Source: Thiotrichaceae bacterium
Lineage (GTDB): Bacteria; Pseudomonadota; Gammaproteobacteria; Thiotrichales; Thiotrichaceae
NCBI GenBank assembly: GCA_027008885.1
Contig: JALVDQ010000322.1
Span: 1-25,754 of the forward strand
DNA: 25,754 nucleotides
Direction: 5' to 3'
Shown: positions 1-8,129 of the stretch, piece after piece
How the letters are laid out: every line of letters starts with the position of its first letter
Position numbering within the stretch: position 1 is the stretch's first letter
The notes under the pieces: model-generated
Told to the model about the DNA's origin: nothing
The model's input: the letters and a program-made list of their open reading frames with translations, nothing else
The model's database searches: none
Position numbers and translations under genes: made by a program

Positions 1-140
1 CGGTTGCCCGCAAGCGTTTTATTCGCAAGGGTGACAAAATGTATCTGGTTGACGAGACGGTTTCCGGGCTGATGCAAATGGGGGTTGAAGGCTTTCGACC
101 TCAGCCTTTGCCAGAACTAAAACCCGTGACAGAAGAATAA
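1..140 (+). CDS. 3' end of an unidentified gene (partial)
   Basis: An open frame enters from the left edge and ends with TAA at 138-140, giving about 45 residues. The visible tail begins VARKRFIRKGDKMYLVDE and ends ELKPVTEE. It is basic at first and acidic and proline-containing at the end, and I do not recognise the family. Its stop overlaps the mutM start by one base (TAATG), so the two genes are probably translationally coupled and co-transcribed. No function is proposed, because too little of the protein is present. Confidence 0.6.
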   Translation, partial: VARKRFIRKGDKMYLVDETVSGLMQMGVEGFRPQPLPELKPVTEE

Positions 141-976
141 TGCCGGAACTACCCGAAGTTGAAACCACCCGGCGGGGCATACAGCCTTATGTTGAAGGAC
201 ATACGGTGATAAAGGTCATCGTGCGTCAGCCCAATTTGCGCTGGAAAGTACCCGACGAGATTCACGCCATGGAAGGAGCAAGCATTGTATCGGTGCGACG
301 CCGTGGCAAATACCTGTTACTTGAATGTGCCCTGAATAGCAAACAGCAACAGCGAACAGGCACGGCGATTATTCATCTTGGCATGTCGGGCAGCCTGCGA
401 ATTGTTGATGCCAGTCAGCCACCTGAAAAACATGATCATATTGATATTGTAGTGGATACCGGCAAAGCCATTCGCTTGCGTGATCCGCGTCGTTTTGGCG
501 CGCTCCTGTGGACGACGGACGATCCATTAAAACACAAGTTGTTGCGTTCTCTTGGTCCGGAACCGCTATCTGCCGACTTTAATCTTGAGTATTTTTACCA
601 GCAATCACGCGGGCGCAGCGTTAGTATCAAGCAATTTATTATGAATACTCATGTTGTTGTCGGTGTTGGTAATATCTATGCCTGTGAATCGCTCTTCAGG
701 GCGGGAATTTCACCCAAAAGAGTGGCAGGAAAAACCTCGAAAAAACGCTATCAAAAACTACTTCAAATGATAAAGGCAGTCCTCTCTGAGGCAATAGAGC
801 AGGGCGGCACAACACTGCGGGATTTTGTGCAGGCAGAAGGCAATCCGGGCTATTTTCAACAAAAGCTGTTTGTCTATGGCAGGGCAAACCTGCCCTGTCT
901 TGTATGTGGATCAAAAATTAAACAAATTACCCAGGGACAGCGTTCGACCTTTTATTGTAGTCATTGCCAGCATTAA
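140..976 (+). CDS. mutM: Formamidopyrimidine-DNA glycosylase (Fpg/MutM)
   Basis: This base-excision-repair enzyme removes oxidised purines such as 8-oxoguanine and nicks the DNA at the resulting abasic site. The protein starts MPELPEVETTRRGI, the family hallmark in which Pro2 is the catalytic nucleophile after Met removal and Glu3 assists. The motif HLGMSGSLRI follows in the N-terminal domain. The helix-two-turn-helix region contains VGVGNIYACESLFRAGI. The C-terminal zinc finger has Cys253, Cys256, Cys273 and Cys276. At 278 residues the length is normal for the family. The start overlaps the stop of the upstream gene and no strong ribosome-binding site is visible, so translational coupling is likely. 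No stop, gap or missing key residue was seen. Confidence 0.97.
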   Translation: MPELPEVETTRRGIQPYVEGHTVIKVIVRQPNLRWKVPDEIHAMEGASIVSVRRRGKYLLLECALNSKQQQRTGTAIIHLGMSGSLRIVDASQPPEKHDHIDIVVDTGKAIRLRDPRRFGALLWTTDDPLKHKLLRSLGPEPLSADFNLEYFYQQSRGRSVSIKQFIMNTHVVVGVGNIYACESLFRAGISPKRVAGKTSKKRYQKLLQMIKAVLSEAIEQGGTTLRDFVQAEGNPGYFQQKLFVYGRANLPCLVCGSKIKQITQGQRSTFYCSHCQH

Positions 977-1067
977 CCCACTACCCAAAGCTGTTAAGAA
1001 TAAATATCTTATTGGAATCCTGAGCAGAATCAATTACTCTGGCGCAAGAGCAATGTATCTTGAAATT

Positions 1068-1161
1068 AGGAGCTTGTCCGGGAATATGAGATCGTAGCAA
1101 GGGAAAATCTAGCCAAATTCAGCTTTTCCGCAGTAGGCTCACTATTCTCGGACAGGCTCCT
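1068..1161. repeat. Palindromic MITE-like element, copy A
   Basis: This 94-bp imperfect palindrome lies between mutM and moaB. Its ends, 1068-1085 (AGGAGCTTGTCCGGGAAT) and 1144-1161, are inverted repeats matching at 16 of 18 positions. Both differences are transitions that would be G-U pairs in plus-strand RNA. Pairing continues imperfectly inward, with a loop near 1111-1120. The right half resembles 16888-16945, and the ends resemble the ends of 21003-21139. No reading frame of note lies inside. The short size, long inverted repeats and dispersal suggest a non-autonomous mobile element or a large REP-like hairpin. The rest of the 977-1184 spacer shows nothing recognisable. Confidence 0.8.
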
Positions 1162-1184
1162 GGAACTGACAAAAGGAAAAAAAT

Positions 1185-1715
1185 ATGGGACATACTCCTG
1201 ATAATGCAGCATTTATCCCCCTGAATATTGCCATTATGACCGTCTCGGATTCGCGGAGCGATGCTGATGACAGGTCTGGCAATATTCTGGTGGAGCGTTT
1301 GAAAAAAGCAGGTCACCAGCTTGCTGAAAAGAAAATTGTTGCCGATGATATTTACCAGCTGCGCGCTGTTGTCTCACAGTGGATTGCAGACCCCGATGTG
1401 CACGCAGTGATTACCACGGGCGGCACTGGCCTGACAGGGCGCGATGTGACACCTGAAGCACTGAAAGTCTTGTACGACAAGGAAATCGAAGGCTTTGGCG
1501 AGATTTTTCGCAAGATTTCCTACGACCTGATCAAAACTTCAACGATTCAGTCGCGCGCGATTGCCGGGCTTGCTAATGCCACCATGATCTTTTCACTGCC
1601 TGGTTCTCCGGGTGCCTGCAAGGATGGCTGGGATGGAATTATCGAACAGCAGCTCGATTCACGCACCAAACCGTGCAATCTGGTTGAAATGATGCCCCGT
1701 TTTCTGGAGAAATAA
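1185..1715 (+). CDS. moaB: Molybdenum cofactor biosynthesis protein B (MoaB/MogA family)
   Basis: This is a small molybdopterin-binding protein of the MoaB/MogA family, which adenylylates or handles molybdopterin before molybdenum insertion. Visible signatures are IAIMTVSDSRS near the N-terminus, the ligand-binding loop TTGGTGLTGRD (residues 77-87), and SLPGSPGACKDGWD (residues 137-150). The 176-residue length is usual for MoaB. The ATG has a good ribosome-binding site, AAGGA at 1173-1177. moeA starts 2 bases after its stop, so the two form an operon dedicated to the last steps of cofactor assembly. MogA is the main alternative name; the SLPGSPGAC motif and the length favour MoaB. Confidence 0.93.
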   Translation: MGHTPDNAAFIPLNIAIMTVSDSRSDADDRSGNILVERLKKAGHQLAEKKIVADDIYQLRAVVSQWIADPDVHAVITTGGTGLTGRDVTPEALKVLYDKEIEGFGEIFRKISYDLIKTSTIQSRAIAGLANATMIFSLPGSPGACKDGWDGIIEQQLDSRTKPCNLVEMMPRFLEK

Positions 1716-1717
1716 AT

Positions 1718-2977
1718 ATGCCTGGATGTGGATGTGATGACGCAGGATGTGATAGCGGCAAGCAATTAATGCCAATTGAAGATGCACTGCAACTGCTGCT
1801 GGATAGCGCAAACCCTGTAACACAAACCGAAAAAGTCTCCCTGCTGGATGCTCAGGGGCGTATTCTGGCGCAAGAGCTGTTCTCAACAATTAATGTACCG
1901 CCGCATGATAACAGCGCGATGGATGGTTATGCGGTACGCAGTGCTGATCTGCCAGATGCACAGCAAAAACGCCTGCGCGTCAGCCAGCGCATACCCGCCG
2001 GACAGATGGGTACGGAACTTGAGGCAGGAACGGCGGCACGAATTTTTACTGGCGCGCCCATTCCACCCGGTGCGGATGCGGTGGTCATGCAGGAAGTTTG
2101 TACGCCAGATGCCGGTGGCGTAAAAATTAGTGGCCCAGTTGCGCTGGGTAAAAACATACGCAAGGCAGGTGAAGATATTCAGGTCGGGGACAGCATCCTG
2201 AAAAAAGGCACTAAACTCAAGCCACAGGATATTGGTCTGGCTGCTTCGGTTGGTATTTCTGAAGTGACGGTTTATCGGCGCTTGCGGGTGGCTATTTTCT
2301 TTACAGGCGACGAATTGCGTGAACCTGGCGAGACTCTGGAGCCTGGGCAAATCTACAATTCAAACCGGCATACGATGCGTGGCATGTTGCACAATCTGAA
2401 TTGTGAGTTGCTTGATCTGGGAACGGTGCAAGATACCCTCGAAGCAACCAAAAGCGCAATGCTCAGGGCTGCCGAAGAAGCCGATCTGGTGATGACCAGC
2501 GGCGGTGTCTCGGTGGGTGAGGAAGATTATATTCGCCTTGCACTGGAACAACTGGGGCAACTCGATATGTGGCGTATCAATGTTAAACCGGGCAAGCCAC
2601 TTGCCTTTGGTAAAATTGGCAAGACTTCATTTCTGGGTATGCCGGGCAATCCGGTCTCCGTATTTGCAACCTTCTGCATTTTTGCCCGCCCGTTTATCCT
2701 GAAAAAGCAGGGAGCAACGCAAACCGCTGCGGTGCGCTTCAGTGTGCCTGCCGCCTTTGCATGGTCAAAACCCGGCAAGCGCCATGAGTATGTCAGGGCG
2801 CGAGTTGAAGCCGATGATAGCGGACGCTCTGTGATCAAACTCTATCCGCATCAGGGTTCGGGCGTGCTGACTTCAACCAGTTGGGCAAATGGTCTGGCAC
2901 TGATTCCTGCGAATACCACGGTAAAACCAGGGGATATGCTTGAATTTATACCATTTAGTGAAATGTCGGTTTATTAA
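1718..2977 (+). CDS. moeA: Molybdopterin molybdenumtransferase (MoeA)
   Basis: MoeA inserts molybdate into adenylylated molybdopterin to give the active cofactor. The sequence shows the substrate-binding segment PPHDNSAMDGYAVR near residues 62-75, RIFTGAPIPPGADAVVMQE, the motif SGGVSVGEEDY (residues 261-271), and GMPGNPVSVF (residues 307-316). At 419 residues the length is normal. The gene is 2 bases downstream of moaB and has GGAG at 1705-1708 as a likely ribosome-binding site. The first 20 residues contain a small cysteine cluster (MPGCGCDDAGCD) before the conserved core begins at LMPIEDALQ. This may bind metal, or may be a lineage-specific N-terminus. The gene is followed by the 78-bp palindrome at 3008-3085. 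Confidence 0.96.
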   Translation: MPGCGCDDAGCDSGKQLMPIEDALQLLLDSANPVTQTEKVSLLDAQGRILAQELFSTINVPPHDNSAMDGYAVRSADLPDAQQKRLRVSQRIPAGQMGTELEAGTAARIFTGAPIPPGADAVVMQEVCTPDAGGVKISGPVALGKNIRKAGEDIQVGDSILKKGTKLKPQDIGLAASVGISEVTVYRRLRVAIFFTGDELREPGETLEPGQIYNSNRHTMRGMLHNLNCELLDLGTVQDTLEATKSAMLRAAEEADLVMTSGGVSVGEEDYIRLALEQLGQLDMWRINVKPGKPLAFGKIGKTSFLGMPGNPVSVFATFCIFARPFILKKQGATQTAAVRFSVPAAFAWSKPGKRHEYVRARVEADDSGRSVIKLYPHQGSGVLTSTSWANGLALIPANTTVKPGDMLEFIPFSEMSVY

Positions 2978-3007
2978 TTATCCAGACAGGCTTTTAATTT
3001 CATAGAG

Positions 3008-3085
3008 ACCCATCCCCCCTTTTTTTTATATATTTTTGGCAAAACTCGGCAAATCATAAAATATATAAAAAAAGGGGGGATGGGT
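3008..3085. repeat. 78-bp near-perfect palindrome made of two C6-T7 repeat copies
   Basis: The left arm (3008-3037) reads ACCCATCCCCCC, then eight T, then ATATATTTTT. The right arm (3058-3085) is its reverse complement, differing by one T in the T-run and one at the inner end. The spacer 3038-3057 is not repeated. Pairing may extend outward through CATA (3001-3004) and TATG. Single copies of the same arm occur at 8713, 18891 (reverse) and 22714. It could form a long hairpin or DNA cruciform after moeA, but lacks the trailing U-run of an intrinsic terminator. It may be the complete form of a short mobile element, of which the other sites keep one end. Confidence 0.85.
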
Positions 3086-3112
3086 TATGTATAAAATGGA
3101 AATACTGATCAA

Positions 3113-3874
3113 TTGAAAATACGCATTCTTACCTACAATATTCATCGTGCCATTGGTTTTGACAGACGCTTTGCGCCTGAGCGCATTATTGAGGTGCTGC
3201 GGGGGCATAATGCAGATATTGTGTTATTGCAGGAAGTTGACGAAGGTGCGCCGCGCTCGAATGAAGTCAATCTGGCAAAAGAACTGGCGGATGCGCTGCA
3301 CTACCCCTATTTTGCCCTTGGGCATAATGTGACCCTGCGAAAAGGCTGCTATGGAAATGCAACCCTGAGTCGTTTTCCGATTATTCGTGAGCGCAATATT
3401 GATCTTACCGTGGGACTGCATAAGCGCCGTGGCTGTCAGCATACAACGATTGATCTGGGTGGCAATGCAGAGGTTGATTTGCCGCTGGATGTGTTTAACC
3501 TGCATCTGGGCTTGTCTGCCCGGGAACGTCAAAAACAGGCGGGAATTTTGATGCGCTCAAAAGAATACCAGTCACTCGATCTGCATACCCCCTGTATTGT
3601 GGGTGGTGATTTTAATGACTGGCGCTCTTTGTTACGCGCCCTGTTTGTTGAAGGCTTGCTGTTTCAGTGCGCTACGGATGAAGAATTGCCCTCGGGCAGA
3701 CCAAGAGCAATAAGAACATTTCCTTCGTTCTCTCCCAAAGGCGGGCTTGATCGCATTTATTACCGTGGTGATTATATGAAGCTGCTAGGGGTAAAGCGTT
3801 GCACCTATCCGGTATCCAAAATTGCCAGTGACCATCTGGCTGTTATTGCTGATTTTGATATTTATTATGAGTAA
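3113..3874 (+). CDS. Endonuclease/exonuclease/phosphatase-family protein
   Basis: This is a metal-dependent hydrolase of the EEP superfamily, which includes exonuclease III and related phosphodiesterases. The catalytic motifs are present in order: TYNIH (Asn9), LLQEVDE (metal ligand Glu41), GGDFNDW (Asp166, Asn168) and SDHLAV (Asp240, His241). The protein has 253 residues and no signal peptide, so it is probably cytoplasmic; the substrate cannot be told from sequence. The only sensible start is TTG at 3113, because the two ATGs just upstream are out of frame and the conserved fold begins directly at MKIRILTYNIH. A weak GGAA lies about 11 bases upstream. The 3' end converges with hemY with no clear terminator between. 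Confidence 0.88.
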   Translation: MKIRILTYNIHRAIGFDRRFAPERIIEVLRGHNADIVLLQEVDEGAPRSNEVNLAKELADALHYPYFALGHNVTLRKGCYGNATLSRFPIIRERNIDLTVGLHKRRGCQHTTIDLGGNAEVDLPLDVFNLHLGLSARERQKQAGILMRSKEYQSLDLHTPCIVGGDFNDWRSLLRALFVEGLLFQCATDEELPSGRPRAIRTFPSFSPKGGLDRIYYRGDYMKLLGVKRCTYPVSKIASDHLAVIADFDIYYE

Positions 3875-3939
3875 CTCAGGTTTCGGAGTTCAAATCTATC
3901 GTTACGCACTGAATGATGGAATCAGTTGTTTCTATGTAC

Positions 3940-5217
3940 CTATCTGGAAAACGCATTTTCATCAATATCAGGAACGACAGCAAGCGACGGGTCGGGGTGT
4001 CTGCTTGATTTCAGCTTGAGAATTTCACCTTTTTTATTGATGCTGTATTTTAATCCCAACTGGTAACACATCTGCGCATTTTCGTTTTCTCCGAGTTCTT
4101 CCAGCAGCTCTGCCAGCTCCAGATAAACCGCTGCCGAAGGTGAAAAATTCAGGCTGGAATTATAATAAACCTTGCTTTTCCCCCAGAGTTGAAATTTTCT
4201 GTTGAGACGGGCTAGTGCGAGTAATAATTGCGGGCTGGTTTCATGCTTTTCGAGCCATTTTTCCGCACGTTTAATTGCCACTCTGAGATTGTCATGCTCA
4301 ATCAGACCGTAGCGTTCCAGCAGCTTTTCATGCCATTGCCTGCCTATGGAGGCAATCAGGAACCTGTCGCTGGCTTTTGCGTCTCCCGCATCGCTTAAGG
4401 CTTTGCAATACAACAGGATGGCTTCCGGTTTTTCGCGGATGTCTGCGGGTAGTTTTTTCCAGAGTGCGTGTATTTTGTGGCGATCTTTCTTGTGCGCGAG
4501 GGTCATAAAAATGCCTTTCAAGGCAGTCGCTTCATAACGGTTGCGATCCTGCTCCTTGATTAGGGATTGTTTGCTTAGCTCGGGCAATAGCGTAAAAAGA
4601 TTACTCCAGTCTTCCTGTTGATAATAAATTTTTGCCAATAGCTTAATCGCATAGGGGTGTTTGGGTGAAACTTCAAGCAGGTGAATCAGGGTGGCGCGCG
4701 CGCGTTCAAGCTGTCCACTGGAAAATTGCATTTCTGCCTGTGATACCGAGACGGCAGTTTGTGCCTGTTCGCCCAGTTCGCTGGCTTTTTTCAGATAAGT
4801 ATCGCGTCGCTCATAGGCTTCCTGCATGTGTGCAGCGCGTGCCGCCGCAAGGTAATTCAACAGCGGGGTTTCGGCATAGCGGATATTTTCCAGCAGGTTT
4901 TTTTCAGCCTGTTGCCAGTGACCTTCGGTAAAATGCACCAGCCCTTTGGTTAATTCCTGATTTGCCTGGGCTGCCAGTTTTCTGTGTTTATAGTTTTTGA
5001 TGCGCTTGCGCAGACCAAATACAAAGCGAAAAAATGAAATCAGGAAATAAGCTGCCAGAAAGCCCAGTAGCAGGGCGATTATGACAGAAGTGCTTGTCAG
5101 CGTTACGCTGCCCCAGTCGCCCCATTTTATTGATACATCAACCGAATGTTCAAACGCATAGCTGCCAAGCCAGAAAGCACCCAGGCTAAACAGGAGTAAT
5201 ATGATTATGTATCTCAT
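3940..5217 (-). CDS. hemY: HemY-type inner-membrane TPR protein of the hem operon
   Basis: This is the proteobacterial HemY protein (not the Bacillus protoporphyrinogen oxidase of that name), found at the end of hemCDXY operons and linked to tetrapyrrole metabolism with no proven reaction. Two hydrophobic segments lie near residues 3-22 and 42-68, separated by a short loop containing SIKWGDWGSVTL, typical of the HemY N-terminal domain. The remaining cytoplasmic or periplasmic part is alpha-helical with TPR-like repeats (for example YLELAELLEELGENENAQMC). The length of 425 residues fits the family. It begins 22 bases after hemX and is the last gene of the operon. Confidence 0.9.
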   Translation of the reverse strand: MRYIIILLLFSLGAFWLGSYAFEHSVDVSIKWGDWGSVTLTSTSVIIALLLGFLAAYFLISFFRFVFGLRKRIKNYKHRKLAAQANQELTKGLVHFTEGHWQQAEKNLLENIRYAETPLLNYLAAARAAHMQEAYERRDTYLKKASELGEQAQTAVSVSQAEMQFSSGQLERARATLIHLLEVSPKHPYAIKLLAKIYYQQEDWSNLFTLLPELSKQSLIKEQDRNRYEATALKGIFMTLAHKKDRHKIHALWKKLPADIREKPEAILLYCKALSDAGDAKASDRFLIASIGRQWHEKLLERYGLIEHDNLRVAIKRAEKWLEKHETSPQLLLALARLNRKFQLWGKSKVYYNSSLNFSPSAAVYLELAELLEELGENENAQMCYQLGLKYSINKKGEILKLKSSRHPDPSLAVVPDIDENAFSR

Positions 5218-5239
5218 GTTGTTTTCTATGCCCTGTTTT

Positions 5240-6340
5240 CTATTTGCTTATTTGATTTAAAAGTTTTAGTGAGCCGGAAATATCGGGTATTTCCGGTTTC
5301 AGATTTATGCTGTCCAGTTGTTCCAGTTCAGCTATCATTTGTTTTTGATTGCTGATCAAATGGTATTTTAGCAGTAGCTTTTTTAAATCACTTATTTGTT
5401 TATGGTAATTATTTTCCTGCTGCTTGAAAAGCATGATTCGCAGTGTTTCCAGTTTCAGGGAGAGTAGTTGCAGCAGACTCAGGCGGCTTTCTGCGTCCAT
5501 TTCATCAGATAGCTGTTTGTCAAACTTGCGTATCACAACCGCATCATTAATGGTTTTTTTAACCCGGTTGAGAATGGATTCTTTTTGGGGCTGATCTGTG
5601 TTGGACTGCTCTGTCCTGGTCGGCTCTATTTTAAACAATGGCTCTGAATGTTCTGTTGTGGTTTTTGTGTCCGCTCCTCCGGATGCTTCAAGCATGGCTT
5701 GTAATTCGCTGATTTTGCCTGATAGTGCCATCATGTCAGGCAGGGTAAATTCTTCAAGACGTGCAATGTCCTGGCTGATTTGCTTGCGTAGCGGGAAAAA
5801 ATCACTGCGATTCAGTTGCAGCAAACGCTTGTCTGCCAGTTTAAGCGCGCTGAGTGCGGTCTCTTTATTGTATTTAAGCGTGAGCTCGTAAATTGCTGTT
5901 TGTAACAGGAACTTTATCTCTGAAAGCTGCCATTCCAGTGTAACGGGTAATGGCTGTTTTGGTGTGGATGCCTGTTGTTTTTGGGTCAGGTCTTTTACCT
6001 GGTCATACACCGAGGCGGCGATATGTTCGGTGCCTTGCTGAATTAACTTTAGTTTTTTCAGGGTGGAATCAAACTGTTGTGTATTTTGCTCAAGCTGCTT
6101 ATTGATACTTTGCTGCAGCTCCAGGAGTCGTTGTTTTTTGGCAAAGGTAGGAATTTGTTTTTTTATTTCAGCAACGCCAGCAAGCCCTGTCTTGGCTTTA
6201 TCGTGGATTCTTAGCCAGTTTTTATAACCGGCGGCAATGCCCGCGGCGGTAAAAAACAGTGCTATCCAGACCAGAAATTGGGTGAAGCGCGTGCGACGAT
6301 TTAATTTTCGCAGGAAAAGTTGTTGCTCATCGTTAGTCAT
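5240..6340 (-). CDS. hemX: HemX-type membrane protein (uroporphyrinogen-III C-methyltransferase-like family name)
   Basis: Members of this family carry a methyltransferase-like name, but this protein has no SAM-binding methylase domain. It is a membrane-anchored coiled-coil protein whose function in the hem operon is unproven. A short cytoplasmic N-terminus (KLNRRTRFTQF) precedes one membrane segment (FLVWIALFFTAAGIAAGY), then a long Gln/Lys/Leu-rich helical region. I chose the ATG at 6340 (366 residues). A TTG at 6358 would add six residues, but the ATG overlaps the hemD stop closely and suits coupling. hemY follows 22 bases downstream. The middle part (about residues 215-265) is Thr/Glu/Ser rich and probably a flexible linker. 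Confidence 0.87.
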   Translation of the reverse strand: MTNDEQQLFLRKLNRRTRFTQFLVWIALFFTAAGIAAGYKNWLRIHDKAKTGLAGVAEIKKQIPTFAKKQRLLELQQSINKQLEQNTQQFDSTLKKLKLIQQGTEHIAASVYDQVKDLTQKQQASTPKQPLPVTLEWQLSEIKFLLQTAIYELTLKYNKETALSALKLADKRLLQLNRSDFFPLRKQISQDIARLEEFTLPDMMALSGKISELQAMLEASGGADTKTTTEHSEPLFKIEPTRTEQSNTDQPQKESILNRVKKTINDAVVIRKFDKQLSDEMDAESRLSLLQLLSLKLETLRIMLFKQQENNYHKQISDLKKLLLKYHLISNQKQMIAELEQLDSINLKPEIPDISGSLKLLNQISK

Positions 6341-7121
6341 TGGCGTGCTCTCTGTCAACTTCAGTTGCCCAGCTTAACAGTTCTTTGTAAAGTGTTTCGT
6401 CACTGGGGTCTGGTGCGCATAATAACGTGCCCTGATAATTATTGTAAGTCTTTAATAAATGAGCTTTTATTCTTTCGCTTCCAAGCAGTAGGGTGATCTT
6501 GTTGAGCCATTCATTAGCGGCTAAAAATTTAAACAGGTTTGTCAGGCTATTTCCGCTGGTAATGAGAATAATATCCAGTTGTTTGTTTTTCAGATGTTGA
6601 TGTAACGGTTCTAAATTTGACTGCGGAAAGACGCGCTGATAGACATCAATATATTCAACTACCGCGCCCTGTTTTTGCAAGCCATTTTTCAGAAAGTCAC
6701 GACCGTTTTGTCCCCGTAAAATGGCGATTTTTTTATTTGCTGCATAGCTTTGTATTTGTGGCATTGCAAGTAACGCCTCACTGTTAAAGCCCTGTTTGGG
6801 GAAAAAGTTTACATTGATGGCATGGCTTTCCAGGAGCCTGGCTGTTTTTTTGCCAATGGCGGCTACATTGCCAAGCTTGTTTTTGTCAAGCCATTTGAGC
6901 GCATAAGTTACTGCGTTTGCGCTGGTAAAAATAACCAGATCGTAGTCTTTTATGCGTGCCAGCTTTTCCCGGGCGGCACTGCTGTCACCGACTGCTTTTA
7001 TTTCCAGCAGGGGGAACAGAATGGTGTTTGCGCCCGCTGCTTCAAGCTTTTCCTGCAAGGCTTTTGCCTGATGTTGCGGGCGCGTGATCACAATCCACTT
7101 GTGTTTGAGCGGTGATGCCAT
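6333..7121 (-). CDS. hemD: Uroporphyrinogen-III synthase
   Basis: HemD closes hydroxymethylbilane with inversion of ring D to make uroporphyrinogen III, the precursor of heme, siroheme and cobalamin. The family is poorly conserved in sequence. Support comes from the N-terminal WIVITRPQHQAKALQEKLEAAGA, the central VIFTSANAVTYAL and IAAIGKKTA-like segment (NVAAIGKKTARLL), the later ILITSGNSLTNLFKF, and the length of 262 residues. Its place directly after hemC (8 bases from the hemC stop to the ATG) and before hemX makes the call firm. The 3' end overlaps the hemX start. No membrane segment is present, so it acts in the cytoplasm. Confidence 0.94.
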   Translation of the reverse strand: MASPLKHKWIVITRPQHQAKALQEKLEAAGANTILFPLLEIKAVGDSSAAREKLARIKDYDLVIFTSANAVTYALKWLDKNKLGNVAAIGKKTARLLESHAINVNFFPKQGFNSEALLAMPQIQSYAANKKIAILRGQNGRDFLKNGLQKQGAVVEYIDVYQRVFPQSNLEPLHQHLKNKQLDIILITSGNSLTNLFKFLAANEWLNKITLLLGSERIKAHLLKTYNNYQGTLLCAPDPSDETLYKELLSWATEVDREHAND

Positions 7122-7129
7122 ACAGCAGA

Positions 7130-8059
7130 TTAGTGTTCAATTCCCAGTTGTTGCAGCACCTTGTCGCCACCCTGCGCGAGTAAATCTTCGGCAACCTGAA
7201 TGCCAATTGCTTCTGCATCTTTTTGATTGCCGCTTCTTTCGGCACGGAAGATTCTGGAACCATCGGGAAAACCGATCAGACCTCGCAGCTGAATCTGGTC
7301 TCCCTGTAATTCAGCATAGCCACCAATGGGGATTTGGCAACCACCATTGAGGCGCGTGTTTTGTGCTCTTTCAGCCTGCAATCTTAATGCGGTTTGAGGG
7401 TGGTTGAGTGGTGTCAGCAAGCGGTTTACACGTTCATCGTCACTGCGACATTCAATCCCGATAGCGCCTTGCCCAATAGCAGGCAAGCTTTGTGTGGTGG
7501 GAATGACAGCGCTAATGCGCTCTTCAAAACCGAGTCGTTTCAGCCCTGCCGCTGCCAGTATGATGGCATCGTAATCACCGTTATCAAGCTTTGCAAGACG
7601 GGTATTTACATTGCCACGCAAGTCAAGAATTTCAATATCAGGGCGCGCTTCCTTTAGCTGGGTCTGGCGACGCAGACTGCATGTGCCTACGCGTGAGTTA
7701 AGTGGAAGTTCGTCAAGGCTTTTATAGCTGTTTGAGACAAATGCATCGCGCGGGTCTTCTCGTTCCAGCACTACCGCAAGGTGTAAGCCTTCAGGGAAAG
7801 CCATGGGTACATCTTTCATGGAATGCACCGCAATATCTGCGGAGCCTTCCAGCATACCGACTTCCAGTTCCTTTACAAAAAGCCCCTTGCCACCAATTTT
7901 TGCAAGAGGTGTATCGAGAATTTTATCCCCCTGGGTCGTCATTGTAACCAGCTCCACCTGAAGCTCAGGATGGTAGTGTGTTAACATGCGGGCAACTTCT
8001 TCAGCCTGCCAGAGTGCCAGCGGGCTTTTTCGGGTAGCAATTTTTAGAGTATTTGACAT
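7130..8059 (-). CDS. hemC: Porphobilinogen deaminase (hydroxymethylbilane synthase)
   Basis: HemC joins four porphobilinogen molecules into linear hydroxymethylbilane, using a covalently bound dipyrromethane cofactor. The start, [19 protein letters not shown], and the segments [24 protein letters not shown] and [13 protein letters not shown] are characteristic. The cofactor-binding Cys is Cys241 in [12 protein letters not shown]. The length is 309 residues, normal for the family. It is the first gene of the minus-strand hem operon. The 70-base spacer to the divergent thioredoxin-like gene must hold the operon promoter unless transcription continues from algR; no clear promoter could be picked by eye. 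It acts in the cytoplasm. Confidence 0.97.
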   Translation of the reverse strand: MSNTLKIATRKSPLALWQAEEVARMLTHYHPELQVELVTMTTQGDKILDTPLAKIGGKGLFVKELEVGMLEGSADIAVHSMKDVPMAFPEGLHLAVVLEREDPRDAFVSNSYKSLDELPLNSRVGTCSLRRQTQLKEARPDIEILDLRGNVNTRLAKLDNGDYDAIILAAAGLKRLGFEERISAVIPTTQSLPAIGQGAIGIECRSDDERVNRLLTPLNHPQTALRLQAERAQNTRLNGGCQIPIGGYAELQGDQIQLRGLIGFPDGSRIFRAERSGNQKDAEAIGIQVAEDLLAQGGDKVLQQLGIEH

Positions 8060-8129
8060 AGTTTAAGAGACAACGCATATTGCAAATAATGAACTTTACG
8101 TTAAATCCCGCTATGAGGCAAAACAGAAC

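Noticed and set aside
2991..3005. CCAGACAGGCT after moeA as a further end of the AGGAG/CTCCT element family
   Set aside because: Only about nine bases match and the terminal CTCCT is missing, so chance is likely.
3008..3085. Palindrome as an intrinsic terminator of moeA
   Set aside because: The stem is far longer than usual, AU-rich in its inner half, and not followed by a U-run. The same arm occurs alone elsewhere.
3886..3900. GAGTTCAAATCTATC, which resembles a tRNA T-arm
   Set aside because: No acceptor stem, anticodon arm or D-arm can be built around it.
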